This document shows, piece by piece, positions 16,175 to 26,149 of a stretch of 64,000 bases of DNA (the first letter of the stretch is position 1; the number at the start of each line of letters is the position of its first letter). The stretch lies in NCBI RefSeq assembly GCF_900156875.1, contig NZ_LT707409.1, positions 1,143,221 through 1,207,220 of the forward strand, written 5' to 3'. The DNA is from Robertmurraya dakarensis. Its GTDB lineage: Bacteria > Bacillota > Bacilli > Bacillales > Cytobacillaceae. The notes below the pieces were generated by a model. That model searched no databases. It was not told the DNA's origin and saw nothing but the letters and a program-made list of their open reading frames with translations. The position numbers and the translations under genes were made by a program.

Positions 16175-17089
16175 TTACTTCATTCCATATAAACTAACTG
16201 CAATTTTCGCTCCTACTACAGCGTTATTCTTTACCAATTCAATATTGGCGTCGAGACTTTTCCCTTCAGTCAGTTCTTTTACTTTTGCTAGTAAAAACGG
16301 AGTAGTATCCTTGCCGTGAATGTGATTCTCCTCTGCCTCTTTAAGAGCTGATTGAATGACACCAGTAATCATACTTTCTTCCATCGCATGTTCTTCTGGA
16401 ATAGGATTAGCAATGACAGCTCCGCCTTTTAAATTCAAATCCCATTTTGCTTTTAACGTTGCAGCAACAGTTTCTGGGTTATCAGCACGGAAGTTAACGT
16501 CAAATTCACTTGTTCTCGTATAGAATGCTGGAAGTACATCTGTTCCATAGCCAATTAGCGGTACACCCTTTGTTTCCAAATACTCCATTGTCAGCCCTAA
16601 ATCTAGAATAGACTTCGCACCAGCACAAATGACGGCAACATTAGTATTTGCTAACTCCTCTAGATCAGCGGAAATATCCATTGTTGTTTCAGCCCCGCGG
16701 TGAACACCGCCGATTCCGCCTGTTACGAAGATTCGAATATCTGCAAGATCTGCACAAATCATTGTAGCAGCGACAGTTGTTGCACCATTTTTCTTTGTAG
16801 CGAGTAAATAAGGAATATCTCTGCGGGAAGCTTTTGCAACCTCGGTATTTTTCCCAAGCATTTCAAGCTCCTCATCTGATAAGCCGATCTTTATTTTCCC
16901 TTCTAAAATCGCAATCGTAGCTGGTACTGCCCCATTGTCGCGAATAATTTGTTCGACTTCGCGGGCAGTTTTAACATTTTGCGGGTACGGCATTCCATGT
17001 GAAATGATCGTAGATTCCAATGCCACAATCGGTTTTCCTTGTTCCTTCGCTGCACGTACTTCTTCTGATAATGTGATATATTCTTTCAT
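16175..17089 (-). CDS. psuG: Pseudouridine-5'-phosphate glycosidase
   Basis: 304 residues, the usual length of the PsuG (YeiN/IndA) family. It cleaves the C-C glycosidic bond of pseudouridine 5'-phosphate to uracil and ribose 5-phosphate, with a Mn-dependent lysine mechanism. Family blocks: [17 protein letters not shown] at 21-37, [22 protein letters not shown], and NPIPEEHAM. Its ATG overlaps the stop of psuK by 4 bp, so both are translated together. Cytoplasmic; scavenges pseudouridine from RNA turnover. Confidence 0.95.
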   Translation of the reverse strand: MKEYITLSEEVRAAKEQGKPIVALESTIISHGMPYPQNVKTAREVEQIIRDNGAVPATIAILEGKIKIGLSDEELEMLGKNTEVAKASRRDIPYLLATKKNGATTVAATMICADLADIRIFVTGGIGGVHRGAETTMDISADLEELANTNVAVICAGAKSILDLGLTMEYLETKGVPLIGYGTDVLPAFYTRTSEFDVNFRADNPETVAATLKAKWDLNLKGGAVIANPIPEEHAMEESMITGVIQSALKEAEENHIHGKDTTPFLLAKVKELTEGKSLDANIELVKNNAVVGAKIAVSLYGMK

Positions 17090-18195
17090 GATAATTCCTC
17101 CATGTCTTTTTGTAATTGTGTTGCTGTTAAATCCTCTCGAACGGTAAATGGCGAATGAAGTGTTTTATAGGCATTGACGATCCCTGCTTTGCCGATTTCC
17201 TTTAAAGCGTTCCCTTCCAGCCAAGAAAAAATCACCCCTGAACTGAAAGCATCACCCGCACCAGTTACATCAATAATTTGATCGGACTTAATCGCAGGAA
17301 TATGAAAAACACCTTCTTCTTTATTTCCGATCATCACACCGTCTGCTCCCTTTGTAATGACAACATTGGATATACCAAGTGACAGCCATTTCTCAACAAA
17401 TTCTCTCCACTCAGACTCGGTTTTTATTTCTTGTTGAAAAAACGTTTCTGATTCGTCCCGGTTTGTAATTAACCAAGTCACACCCGTTAAGTCATCAGGA
17501 AGCCTAGCCATTTTCGGTGATGAAACAGGGATAAAAATCAATGGTCTATCGTGTTTTTTGGCAAAATAACAAAGAGTTTGCAGCGCCTCTTTTGGGCAAT
17601 TCAAATCAGCAATGATGCATTTAGCATGTTTCAATAAGCTTTCATGGCTTAGTATAAGTTCTGGTGTAATATACTCGTACACTTCCATATCTGCTAAAGC
17701 AATAACCATGTCACCATTCTCATCCAGTACAGCTGAATAAGATCCTGTTGAATGGTCCGGACTTGGAATAACCTTTTCAAGATTCATGTATAAGGAAGAG
17801 GAATCCTCTATGAATTTCCATTCCGAATCTGCGCCGCATTTTGTTAAAAGTGTCACATCCATCCCAAGGCGCCCGAGGTTCTCAGCAATATTTCGTGCGA
17901 CCCCTCCTACACTTTGTGAAGATTTGACAGGATTAGATGTTCCAAGCATTGTCTTTTCTTTTAAGAAAAATTTTCGGTCAACATTCGCCCCGCCAATACA
18001 GACAATTTGTTCAGAATCATTCAGGATATAGGCTCGTCCAACGATCAAGCCTTTTTTCGTCAAACCAGAAATCATATTCGCAATCGATGGGCGCGACAAA
18101 CCCAATATTTCTGCTAGTTCTTGCTGAGATATGAATGGATTTTCACGAATAAGATTGATCAGAGTCGTTTCCTTTCCTGACAACTTCTCAGGCAC
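17086..18195 (-). CDS. psuK: Pseudouridine kinase with N-terminal winged helix
   Basis: 369 residues. Residues 1-60 form an MarR/Lrp-style winged helix ([25 protein letters not shown]). The rest is a PfkB sugar kinase: GGANVDRKF at the start of the domain and [12 protein letters not shown] with the catalytic Asp near 314. It phosphorylates pseudouridine for PsuG. The HTH is common in Gram-positive relatives and suggests DNA or effector-dependent self-control. GAGGGGTGA fixes GTG 18195; a TTG at 18210 has no ribosome site. Two-gene operon with psuG. Confidence 0.9.
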   Translation of the reverse strand: MPEKLSGKETTLINLIRENPFISQQELAEILGLSRPSIANMISGLTKKGLIVGRAYILNDSEQIVCIGGANVDRKFFLKEKTMLGTSNPVKSSQSVGGVARNIAENLGRLGMDVTLLTKCGADSEWKFIEDSSSLYMNLEKVIPSPDHSTGSYSAVLDENGDMVIALADMEVYEYITPELILSHESLLKHAKCIIADLNCPKEALQTLCYFAKKHDRPLIFIPVSSPKMARLPDDLTGVTWLITNRDESETFFQQEIKTESEWREFVEKWLSLGISNVVITKGADGVMIGNKEEGVFHIPAIKSDQIIDVTGAGDAFSSGVIFSWLEGNALKEIGKAGIVNAYKTLHSPFTVREDLTATQLQKDMEELS

Positions 18196-18295
18196 AGTTT
18201 CACCCCTCAAACTTTTGTTTAATTTTAAACTTATGTTTATATCTTACTTCGTTTTATTTAGTTTGTCCATCTAATATGTTTTTCTACAAAACAAA

Positions 18296-18328
18296 AAAAC
18301 AAGCTTTAGAAACGCAGCTTGTTAAAAA
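18296..18328 (-). terminator. Intrinsic terminator of kbl-tdh
   Basis: Stem AACAAGCT / AGCTTGTT followed by T7 leftward. Confidence 0.8.
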
Positions 18329-19275
18329 TAACTATTCTGTTTGGTTAGTTTCTCCAGCATATCAATGGTCATGTTTTCAAGATCGTACGCTGGTTTAAAC
18401 CCCCATTCACTTTTTGCTGCTGCTGCATCAATTGAATTTGGCCAGCTGTCAGCGATACGCTGTCTTACGGGATCCACGTTGTAATCCATTACAAAATGCG
18501 GTAGATGTTTCTGTATTTCCTTTGCAAAATCCCCTGGCGTCACACTCATTGCTGTAACATTATAGGAATTTCGATGTTTAAGCTTAGAAGACTCGGCTTC
18601 CATTAAATCAAGTATCGCAGCTAGTGCATCTGGCATATACATCATGTCTAATGATGTCCCTTTTGCTAAATAACAGGTGTAGCGTCCGTTTTTCAAGGCT
18701 TCTTCATAAATTTCAATGGCATAGTCCGTTGTCCCGCCTCCAGGAGGGGTTAAATACGAGATTAAACCAGGAAAGCGAAGTCCTCTCGTATCGACTCCAT
18801 ACTTGTAGAAGTAATAATCGGAGAGCAATTCGCCGGCAACCTTATTGATGCCATACATTGTGGTCGGCCGCTGAAGGGTAACTTGTGGTGTATTGTTTTT
18901 GGGAGTAGAAGGTCCGAATGCTCCTATTGAACTTGGGGTGAAAAACTGCGCCTTTACTAAACGTGAAGTTTCCAAGGCGTTCAGGAGACCGTCCATGTTT
19001 AATTTCCACGCCTTTAAAGGGTGATTTTCTGCCGTCGCAGATAAAAGCGCGGCCAAATGAAGAATACTATCAACACGGTATTTTTTCACATATTCCAAAA
19101 ATTTGTTTCCATCCATAACATCCAATATTTCAAATGGTCCGTTGGATAATTTCTCATCCTTCGGTTGGCGAATATCAGTAGCAATCACTTGATCCTCACC
19201 ATATATTTCTCGGCATTTCATCGTCAATTCTGAACCAATCTGTCCTAATGCTCCAGTAATTAAGATTCTTTTCAT
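18322..19275 (-). CDS. tdh: L-threonine 3-dehydrogenase, SDR (epimerase-like) type
   Basis: 317 residues. NAD-binding GALGQIG at 8-14 and the catalytic YxxxK (MYGINKVAGE) near 141 mark an extended SDR, the non-zinc threonine dehydrogenase class, not the zinc ADH-like E. coli Tdh. It oxidises threonine to 2-amino-3-ketobutyrate, which the adjacent Kbl splits with CoA. The gene follows kbl with a 1-bp gap, so they form an operon. The assignment rests on sequence style plus the kbl partner. Confidence 0.9.
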   Translation of the reverse strand: MKRILITGALGQIGSELTMKCREIYGEDQVIATDIRQPKDEKLSNGPFEILDVMDGNKFLEYVKKYRVDSILHLAALLSATAENHPLKAWKLNMDGLLNALETSRLVKAQFFTPSSIGAFGPSTPKNNTPQVTLQRPTTMYGINKVAGELLSDYYFYKYGVDTRGLRFPGLISYLTPPGGGTTDYAIEIYEEALKNGRYTCYLAKGTSLDMMYMPDALAAILDLMEAESSKLKHRNSYNVTAMSVTPGDFAKEIQKHLPHFVMDYNVDPVRQRIADSWPNSIDAAAAKSEWGFKPAYDLENMTIDMLEKLTKQNSYF

Positions 19276-19276
19276 T

Positions 19277-20467
19277 TTAAATCATGCCCAATTCCTTTCC
19301 AACCTTCTCATAAATTGAAATCGCCGTATCGAGCATTTCTTTTGTATGAACTGCGGTTGGCATATTTCTTACTCTGCCCGTACCTTTAGAGACTGTTGGG
19401 AAAACAATCCCTTTCGCATAAACGCCTTCTTCAATTAAGCGCTTGCTGAACTTCTGTGTCAGAACCTCCTCACCGATGATACAAGGAGTGATCGGTGTTT
19501 CACTTTCCCCGATATCGAACCCTAGCTGGGAAAGTCCTTTTTTCAAATAGTTTCCGTTATCCCATAATCTCTGATTTAATTCCGTACTTTCTGTTAAGAG
19601 ATCAATGGCTTTTAAGCAAGCTGCTGCATCTGCCGGTGTCATTGCAGTAGAAAATAAAAACGGCCGGCTTCTCACTTTTAACCAGTCAATCAAAGATTTT
19701 TTCCCAGCAACATAACCCCCAACTACCCCGATTGCCTTTGATAATGTTCCAATTTGAAAATCAACTTTATCTGATAAACCAAAATGCTTAACCGTACCTG
19801 CTCCGTCACCTAATACTCCTGATCCGTGTGCATCATCCACATAGGTGATTAAATCAAATTCTTCAGCTATGTCAACAATTTCCGGAAGCTTAGCAATGTC
19901 TCCATCCATTGAAAAAACTCCATCGGTAATGACCATCACCTTATTAAATTGACGGGACTCAACAGCCTGTTTCGCTTTACTCCGCAAATCTTCCATATCA
20001 GAATGACGATAAGTGATGATTTTTGCCCCTGACAGACGGCAGCCGTCGATAATCGAAGCATGATTCAATTCATCTGATAAAATTCCATCTTGTTTATTCA
20101 TCACAGCAGAAATCGCTGCCATATTACAGTTAAAGCCAGATTGATAAGCAATTGCCGCTTCTGTATGTTTAAATTGTGCTAACTTTTCTTCAAGCTCTAT
20201 GTGCAGCTTTAGTGTCCCGTTAATTGTCCGAACGGCGCCTGCCCCAACCCCAAATTCCTCAATTGCCTTAATCGCTGCTTCCTTTAATCTTTGATCAGTT
20301 GCAAGCCCCAAATAATTATTAGATGAAAGATTAATTAATTTTCTACCGGCTATTTTGATAATCGGACCGTTCGGGCTTTCGAGCTGATCAATATCATTGA
20401 AAAGACCATTCTCCTTTAAATCTTGAAGGCTTTTATTCAAAAAAGAATCCAATGCTGTACTGCTCAT
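19277..20467 (-). CDS. kbl: Glycine C-acetyltransferase (2-amino-3-ketobutyrate CoA ligase)
   Basis: 396 residues, alpha-oxoamine synthase family of PLP enzymes. Signs: [30 protein letters not shown], and the PLP Lys near 243 in [13 protein letters not shown]. With CoA it cleaves 2-amino-3-ketobutyrate to glycine and acetyl-CoA. First gene of the threonine degradation operon with tdh. GAGGAGG lies before the ATG. BioF and KBL are close homologues; pairing with tdh decides for KBL. Confidence 0.93.
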   Translation of the reverse strand: MSSTALDSFLNKSLQDLKENGLFNDIDQLESPNGPIIKIAGRKLINLSSNNYLGLATDQRLKEAAIKAIEEFGVGAGAVRTINGTLKLHIELEEKLAQFKHTEAAIAYQSGFNCNMAAISAVMNKQDGILSDELNHASIIDGCRLSGAKIITYRHSDMEDLRSKAKQAVESRQFNKVMVITDGVFSMDGDIAKLPEIVDIAEEFDLITYVDDAHGSGVLGDGAGTVKHFGLSDKVDFQIGTLSKAIGVVGGYVAGKKSLIDWLKVRSRPFLFSTAMTPADAAACLKAIDLLTESTELNQRLWDNGNYLKKGLSQLGFDIGESETPITPCIIGEEVLTQKFSKRLIEEGVYAKGIVFPTVSKGTGRVRNMPTAVHTKEMLDTAISIYEKVGKELGMI

Positions 20468-20718
20468 GACATATCCTCCTCATTGATATCTTTTTCTATT
20501 AGTCTATTCCAAATATTTACCTCCTGTGTAAAAGGTCTAGTCTTGAAATAACAAATTTAGTATTATGTATAGAGTAAACTCCCATAGAAGAAGCGCGCCA
20601 ATGATTATTGTTGAAAAATCGGACATTTACAGCCGTTGTTCTGTACAATCTCTTCGGCATGGAGGACAACTTCTGTAAGATAGATAGTAACTTTTTAAAA
20701 AAGCGAGGAATTTAGATA

Positions 20719-22275
20719 ATGAGCTTATTAACAGTTGAGAAATTAAGCCATACGTTTGGAGATAGAACCTTATTTAAGGATGTATCTTTCCGTCTTTTAG
20801 CGGAAGATCATGTTGGTTTAGTTGGAGCAAATGGAGTAGGAAAATCTACTTTAATGAACATCATCACGAAGCAGTTGATTCATGATTCTGGAAAAGTTGA
20901 ATGGACACCAGGTACTCATTACGGATATCTTGATCAGCATACTGTTTTAACACCAGGTAAAACGATAAAAGATGTTTTAAATGATGCGTTCCTTCCATTA
21001 TTCCAACAGGAAGAGGAATTAAATGAAGTAACCGCGAAAATGGCAGATGCCAGCCCAGAAGAGCTTGAAGAACTTTTAGAAAAAATGGCAGAAATCCAAG
21101 ACCGTCTTGATGCGGGCGACTTTTATTCTTTAGATATGAAAGTTGAAGAAGCAGCACGAGGACTTGGCTTAGATGCAATTGGGTTGGACCGTGATGTTTC
21201 AGCATTAAGCGGTGGACAACGTACGAAAGTATTATTAGCAAAGCTTTTATTAGAAAAACCAAAAGTATTATTGCTTGACGAGCCGACAAACTATTTGGAT
21301 GTTGAGCATATTCGCTGGTTAACTGGTTATCTGAAAGAATATCCATATGCATTTATGTTAATTTCTCATGATACGGAATTCATGAACCAGGTATCGAATG
21401 TAATTTTCCATTTGGAGTTCTCAAAAATGAACCGTTACACAGCGAGCTACGAGAAATTTTTAGAACTGGCGGAAATCAATAAAAATCAACATATTAATGC
21501 CTATGAAAAACAGCAAGAGTTCATCAAAAAGCAAGAAGATTTCATTGCGAAAAATAAAGCTCGCTACTCTACAACAGGCAGAGCAAAAAGCCGTCAAAAG
21601 CAGCTGGAACGCTTAGAACGAATTGATCGTCCTGAAACAGCTGTGAAACCAACCTTTGAATTTAAGGAATCTCGCGGCAGCTCTCGCTATGTGTTTGAAG
21701 GAACTGACTTTGAGATTGGATATACTCAACCACTGCTACCGAAAATGTCAATGACCATTGAACGCGGAGAAAAAATCGCGATTGTTGGCTGCAATGGAGT
21801 CGGAAAATCCACCCTTTTAAAGACGATGCTTGGTGTTATTGAACCATTAAGCGGAAAAATAGAACGAGGTGACTTCCTCTTTCCTTCATACTTTGAACAG
21901 GAAGTGAAAGCTGGCAATATCACACCAATCGAATCTGTTTGGAATGACTTTCCGGGGATGGATCAGCATCAAATCCGTGCAGCTCTCGCTAGATGCGGTC
22001 TTAAGAACGAACATATCTCCCGCCCTCTTAATCAGTTGAGCGGTGGAGAACAAGCAAAAGTTCGTCTTTGCAAGCTGTTGATGCACGAAAGCAACTGGCT
22101 GCTATTTGACGAACCAACAAACCATTTGGATGTTGATGCAAAAGCAGAACTAAAGCGTGCCTTGAAAGCTTATAAAGGTACTGTTGTGTTAGTATGCCAT
22201 GAGCCTGACTTCTATGAAGATTGGATTACTAAGGTTTGGAATGTGGAAGAATGGTCAGCTAGTCTAAATCGTTAA
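20719..22275 (+). CDS. yfmM: ABC-F family ATPase (YfmM-like)
   Basis: 518 residues, same length as B. subtilis YfmM. Two ABC ATPase domains without membrane part: Walker A GANGVGKST at 36-44 and GCNGVGKST near 358; signatures LSGGQ and LSGGE; Walker B LLLDEPTN and LLFDEPTN. A charged linker (about 245-305, rich in Lys/Glu/Gln) is the P-site tRNA-interacting arm. ABC-F proteins act on ribosomes, for rescue or antibiotic resistance. GCGAGGAA precedes the ATG. The 250 bp before it have no gene but include a short frame (about 18 codons from 20659) ending just upstream; a leader role is only a possibility. Confidence 0.9.
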   Translation: MSLLTVEKLSHTFGDRTLFKDVSFRLLAEDHVGLVGANGVGKSTLMNIITKQLIHDSGKVEWTPGTHYGYLDQHTVLTPGKTIKDVLNDAFLPLFQQEEELNEVTAKMADASPEELEELLEKMAEIQDRLDAGDFYSLDMKVEEAARGLGLDAIGLDRDVSALSGGQRTKVLLAKLLLEKPKVLLLDEPTNYLDVEHIRWLTGYLKEYPYAFMLISHDTEFMNQVSNVIFHLEFSKMNRYTASYEKFLELAEINKNQHINAYEKQQEFIKKQEDFIAKNKARYSTTGRAKSRQKQLERLERIDRPETAVKPTFEFKESRGSSRYVFEGTDFEIGYTQPLLPKMSMTIERGEKIAIVGCNGVGKSTLLKTMLGVIEPLSGKIERGDFLFPSYFEQEVKAGNITPIESVWNDFPGMDQHQIRAALARCGLKNEHISRPLNQLSGGEQAKVRLCKLLMHESNWLLFDEPTNHLDVDAKAELKRALKAYKGTVVLVCHEPDFYEDWITKVWNVEEWSASLNR

Positions 22276-22287
22276 TAGAAAGAATAC

Positions 22288-22322
22288 TTCCCTTGCCTAG
22301 TTCTGGCAAGGGATTTTTATAT
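22288..22322. terminator. Intrinsic terminator of yfmM
   Basis: Perfect stem CCCTTGCC / GGCAAGGG with a 7-nt loop, followed by ATTTTTAT. Confidence 0.85.
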
Positions 22323-22326
22323 TAAT

Positions 22327-22393
22327 GATAAAATAGATCCTTGTACTTTCAACCTATCGATAAAATCTATGGATAAATATTGATAAAATCTAT
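22327..22393 (+). promoter_or_regulatory. Three GATAAAAT direct repeats before the ABC transporter
   Basis: GATAAAATAGAT (22327), GATAAAATCTAT (22359) and GATAAAATCTAT (22382) lie between the yfmM terminator and the transporter genes. The same-strand repetition in a promoter region suggests binding sites for a regulator. The regulator is unknown. Confidence 0.45.
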
Positions 22394-22459
22394 TATAACG
22401 TTCAAAAATGAAATATAATTAACTATTGATTGACTATTACTTGATAGATGGAGGACATA

Positions 22460-23365
22460 ATGAGGAAACTTTTAACTTATTTTACTTTTTTACTATTATT
22501 GCTTCTTACAGCCTGTGGAGGTGGAGAAGAACCTGCAAATGAAAGCCAAGGAGAAGAAAACAATACTAAAAATACGGAAGAAGTATTTAAGATTGGTGCG
22601 ATACCTGATCAAAATGCAGCGGAATTAAGTAGAAGTATGGGCGGAGTGGCAGAATATCTACAAGAAGAAACAGGACTTACAGTTGAATATGTTCCTTCTG
22701 TTGATTATGCGGCACTTGTAACAGCGTTTGAACGCGGTGAAATTCACTTAGCTTGGTTTGGCGGTCTAACAGGAGTTCAAGCGATGAGCTTAGTTGAGGA
22801 TGCTGAAGCAATTGCACAAAGACCTCGCGACGAAGAATTCCATTCTGTTTTTATCGCACAAAAAGAGCTTGGTCTTAAAGGAATTGAAGACATCAAGGGA
22901 CATAGCTTTACATTTGGCAGTGAAAGCTCAACATCTGGGCATTTAATGCCACGTTATTTCTTAATGGAAAATGGCATTGATGCTGAAAATGATCTTGATG
23001 GTGCGCCAAATTACTCAGGCTCCCACGATAAAACATATAAATTAGTAGAAGCAGGCACATTCCAAACAGGTGCTCTAAACGAAGCGGTATGGGAAACAGC
23101 CGTTGCAGAGGGAACAGTTGATACCAATAAGGTTGAAGTATTTTACGAAACACCTGCTTATTACGATTATAACTGGACAATTAACGCAGTAGATCCTGTG
23201 TTTGGTGAAGGTACGAAAGATAAAGTGAAAGAAGCTCTTCTTTCCATGGGTGAAGAACAACAAGAGATTCTAGATTTATTCGCAACAGATAAGTTCATTG
23301 AAACAAGCAACGAAAACTATGCTGCTATCGAGAAAGTGGCAAAAGAATTAGGCATCATTAAGTAG
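22460..23365 (+). CDS. Putative selenate ABC transporter substrate-binding lipoprotein (PhnD-like)
   Basis: 301 residues. Lipoprotein signal with lipobox LLTAC, Cys19 being the lipid site. The mature part belongs to the phosphonate/phosphite-binding PhnD superfamily, but the blocks IPDQN, LAWFGGLTGVQAM, AIAQRPRDEEFHSVFIA and FTFGSESSTSGHLMP are those of the subgroup annotated as putative selenate-binding and found with selD. TGGAGGA sets ATG 22460 rather than 22448. It leads a three-gene operon with ATPase and permease, 6 kb from selD. Oxyanion specificity is inferred from family and neighbourhood. Confidence 0.82.
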   Translation: MRKLLTYFTFLLLLLLTACGGGEEPANESQGEENNTKNTEEVFKIGAIPDQNAAELSRSMGGVAEYLQEETGLTVEYVPSVDYAALVTAFERGEIHLAWFGGLTGVQAMSLVEDAEAIAQRPRDEEFHSVFIAQKELGLKGIEDIKGHSFTFGSESSTSGHLMPRYFLMENGIDAENDLDGAPNYSGSHDKTYKLVEAGTFQTGALNEAVWETAVAEGTVDTNKVEVFYETPAYYDYNWTINAVDPVFGEGTKDKVKEALLSMGEEQQEILDLFATDKFIETSNENYAAIEKVAKELGIIK

Positions 23366-23378
23366 AGGTGAAGATGCT

Positions 23379-24131
23379 GTGGCATCTGAAAATATCATTG
23401 AAGTACAAAAACTACATGTTGGTTTTGAGAGGAAGATAGCTCTATCTTCCCTTTCTTTTTCAATCCAAAAAGGTGAAAGAGTTGCGTTGATAGGACCTTC
23501 TGGAGCAGGAAAAACGACGCTTTTGAATACATTGGCGACTTTTATCACTCCAACAGAAGGCGAACTACAGATAACGGGTTTGAATCATCAGGATAGCAAG
23601 AATCGGAAAAAGCTTGCCAAGAAAATCGGCATGATTCGGCAGCAATTCGATTTAGTATCCCCTCTCCCTGTCATTCATAATGTGCTTGCAGGGCGGTTGG
23701 CGGATTGGGGGTTTTTTAAGTCGCTTTTCTCTCTTCTCGTTCCTCAAGAAAAAACACTAGCGATGAAGGCCTTAGATCGAGTCGGCTTAAAAGACAAGCT
23801 ATATGCGCGAACATCTACCCTATCTGGCGGTGAACAGCAGCGTGTTGCACTAGCTCGTTTATTAGTGCAAAAACCGGAAATCATCTTAGCTGATGAGCCG
23901 GTCGCCTCTCTTGATCCTGCTCGTGCGGAAGATGTTTTATCAATTCTGGCCAAGCTTGTAACCGAGGAAAACCAAACCTTGATCGCGAGCCTTCATTCGG
24001 TCGAATATGCGAAAAAATATTTTACAAGGGTTATTGCTTTGCGAGATGGTGAAATCTTTTTTGATTTGCCTTCTGAAAAAATAGAAGATCAAAATTTAGC
24101 AGCCCTTTATGAATTGAAGGGGAAATCATAA
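23379..24131 (+). CDS. Phosphonate/selenate-type ABC transporter ATPase (PhnC-like)
   Basis: 250 residues from GTG 23379, AGAGGTGAA upstream. One ABC ATPase domain: Walker A GPSGAGKTT near 39-47, Q-loop IRQQFDLV, signature LSGGEQQRVALARLL, Walker B IILADEPVASLDP, H-loop LHSVEYA. PhnC subfamily. Energises the importer formed with the upstream lipoprotein and downstream permease; its stop overlaps the permease start by one base. Confidence 0.88.
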   Translation: MASENIIEVQKLHVGFERKIALSSLSFSIQKGERVALIGPSGAGKTTLLNTLATFITPTEGELQITGLNHQDSKNRKKLAKKIGMIRQQFDLVSPLPVIHNVLAGRLADWGFFKSLFSLLVPQEKTLAMKALDRVGLKDKLYARTSTLSGGEQQRVALARLLVQKPEIILADEPVASLDPARAEDVLSILAKLVTEENQTLIASLHSVEYAKKYFTRVIALRDGEIFFDLPSEKIEDQNLAALYELKGKS

Positions 24132-25759
24132 TGTCTGCTAAACCCGATTTCTTCCGCTATTATAAAAAATCATATCTTACGATTATCTTAATTGGGATTT
24201 TTGTATGGAGTCTCTTTGCTGTTCAATGGAATAGCGATCTCATTCATGCGGGCGGCTTTGTGACAATTATGCAAATGCTCGGGGCGCTGTTCCAGCCAGA
24301 TTTCTCGAAAGAAATCTTGGAACTGGCGATTGAGTCAACTTGGATTACCTTATCATATGCTGTGGCCGGCATGACACTTGCGTTTATCATTGCCTTCGTT
24401 CTTGGAGTGTTAGCATCGGGAATACTCTTTGGTGAAAGCCGTATATCAATTCTGATGAAATCTTTTTTTCGCGGACTTCTCGGCTTTTTAAGAGCCATCC
24501 ATGAACTTGTCTGGGCGTGGATCTTTGTCGCTTCCTTCGGCCTTTCCCCTTATGCTGCGATTTTCGCACTCGCGCTTCCTTATGGAGGGATTTTAGGACG
24601 AATTTTTGCCGATATGCTTACGGATGTTCCTAAGGAACCGATTGAAGCATTGAATTCTACAGGAGCTTCTAAATTTCAGGTCCTTTTATACGGCTACCTT
24701 CCAATGGTAAAAACAAATATTTTAAGCTATACAATGTATCGTTTTGAATGTTCAATCCGGTCTTCAGCGATTATGAGTTTCGTCGGTCTTGGTGGACTGG
24801 GCTATCAAATACAGCTTTCGCTGGATGACTTACAGTACGACGAAGTTTGGACATTTATTTATTTTCTAATTGCCATCGTCGTATTGATTGATTTGTGGAG
24901 CAGTCAATTAAGGAATAAATTAAATGCTCCTTCTAAGCATTGGTTTGTACCGTTTTCTAGTATTCTTACTGTCTTTTTGGTAGCAGGATCATGGGGATAT
25001 GTCTATTTCGTTGATAAAGCTAGTTTTTTGGCGTTATTTTCCCAAGAAAACCTGGCTTATGCGAAAAAGTTTTTTGCCGGAATGCTGGGAATCGGAGAAG
25101 AAAATCCGGCCTTCTTGGATCGTGAAAGCTGGAGTAACGCCTTGCTGCTTACGTATGATACATTAAGAATGAGTATTATGGCAATCGGTTTTTCAACGAT
25201 TGTTATGTTCCTTACGGTAATCCCGGCGGCGAGAAATGTGGCAAATGGCACTTTAACGCTTGCTCCAAAATGGTACAGTTGGATTTCTTTCGGTTTTATT
25301 CGCTTATGCTATATTTTTAGCAGAGCGATCCCCGAATTGGTTTGGGCAATGATGATTATCTTTATTTTAAAACCAGGGATTTTACCAGGGGCGATTGCGT
25401 TAGCTCTTCATAACTTTGGTATCCTTGGTAAGCTTTGTGCAGAGGTCATTGAGGACTTAGATGAAAGGCCAATCCGCCATCTTTCCTCATCAGGGGCAAG
25501 CAAAGCGCAAATTCTCATGTATGGCGTCATTCCTTCTGTGCTCCCGCAATTTTTAACTTATATTTTGTATCGCTGGGAAGTGATCATGCGGACAACAATT
25601 GTGGTTGGATTTGTCGGTGCAGGCGGATTAGGTCAGCAATTTAAGCTGAGCATGAGCTTTTTCCATTATACCGATTTGACACTGCTGTTGTTCTGTTACC
25701 TGATTCTTGTGTGGATATCGGATTACATTTCAGAATGGGCAAGGAAAACGGCTAGATAA
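24131..25759 (+). CDS. ABC permease with two fused PhnE-like domains
   Basis: 542 residues with two BPD_transp_1 units, about 70-260 and 345-535. Each carries the EAA-type loop: ALNSTGASKFQVLLYGYLP and HLSSSGASKAQILMYGVIP, followed by RSSAIMSFVGLGGLG and RTTIVVGFVGAGGLG. Most PhnE permeases are single-domain dimers; a fused pair is typical of the putative selenate importer set. ATG 24131 overlaps the ATPase stop by one base. Last gene of the operon. Confidence 0.87.
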   Translation: MSAKPDFFRYYKKSYLTIILIGIFVWSLFAVQWNSDLIHAGGFVTIMQMLGALFQPDFSKEILELAIESTWITLSYAVAGMTLAFIIAFVLGVLASGILFGESRISILMKSFFRGLLGFLRAIHELVWAWIFVASFGLSPYAAIFALALPYGGILGRIFADMLTDVPKEPIEALNSTGASKFQVLLYGYLPMVKTNILSYTMYRFECSIRSSAIMSFVGLGGLGYQIQLSLDDLQYDEVWTFIYFLIAIVVLIDLWSSQLRNKLNAPSKHWFVPFSSILTVFLVAGSWGYVYFVDKASFLALFSQENLAYAKKFFAGMLGIGEENPAFLDRESWSNALLLTYDTLRMSIMAIGFSTIVMFLTVIPAARNVANGTLTLAPKWYSWISFGFIRLCYIFSRAIPELVWAMMIIFILKPGILPGAIALALHNFGILGKLCAEVIEDLDERPIRHLSSSGASKAQILMYGVIPSVLPQFLTYILYRWEVIMRTTIVVGFVGAGGLGQQFKLSMSFFHYTDLTLLLFCYLILVWISDYISEWARKTAR

Positions 25760-25770
25760 AGGGGATTCAG

Positions 25771-26145
25771 CGGGGCTGTCCAAAAAGTCAGGTAACTGAT
25801 CTTTGGCAACCCTTTATTTTTTAGTTGTTGGTTAAATGGAGTTGTTGATTTCCACTCCAGGCACTTCGCTTTCCGCGGGCGGTACGGGGAGCCTCCTCGG
25901 CGCTTAGCGCCTGTGGGGTCTCCCCTGCCCCGTCATCCCGCAGGAGTCTTCGTACCTTCCGTTCCAATCAACCTATATTAAACCTTTTTTGGCTTATAAA
26001 TTCCATCTAATTAAAAATAAGGGCAAAAAAAATTGCCCTATTTAGTAAATAGTAAGTGAGGAAACCATATAATACAAAAGCAATTGGAGAACAACGAGCT
26101 GTTATCTCCAATTGCTTTATTTTAGGGACTTATCGGACAGCCCCG
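25771..26145. mobile_element. MITE-like element with imperfect terminal inverted repeats
   Basis: 375 bp bounded by CGGGGCTGTCC...AGTC at the left and its inverted copy at the right (11 exact terminal bases, about 16 of 21 overall). Similar GGGGCTGTCC ends occur on Bacillus IS elements of the IS1182/IS4-like groups, so this may be a non-autonomous derivative. It has no transposase frame. A GC-rich inner block (25855-25970, beginning CACTTCGCTTTCCGCGGGCGG-like) resembles an interspersed repeat common in Bacillaceae. No clear target duplication seen. Confidence 0.6.
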
Positions 26146-26149
26146 TTTT

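Noticed and set aside
20864..21352. 162-aa frame on the - strand inside yfmM
   Set aside because: Antisense shadow of an obvious ABC-F gene.
22460..25759. Plain phosphonate transporter (PhnCDE)
   Set aside because: No phosphonate catabolic genes are adjacent, the permease is a fused double domain and the binding protein carries the blocks of the selD-linked subgroup; kept only as an alternative.
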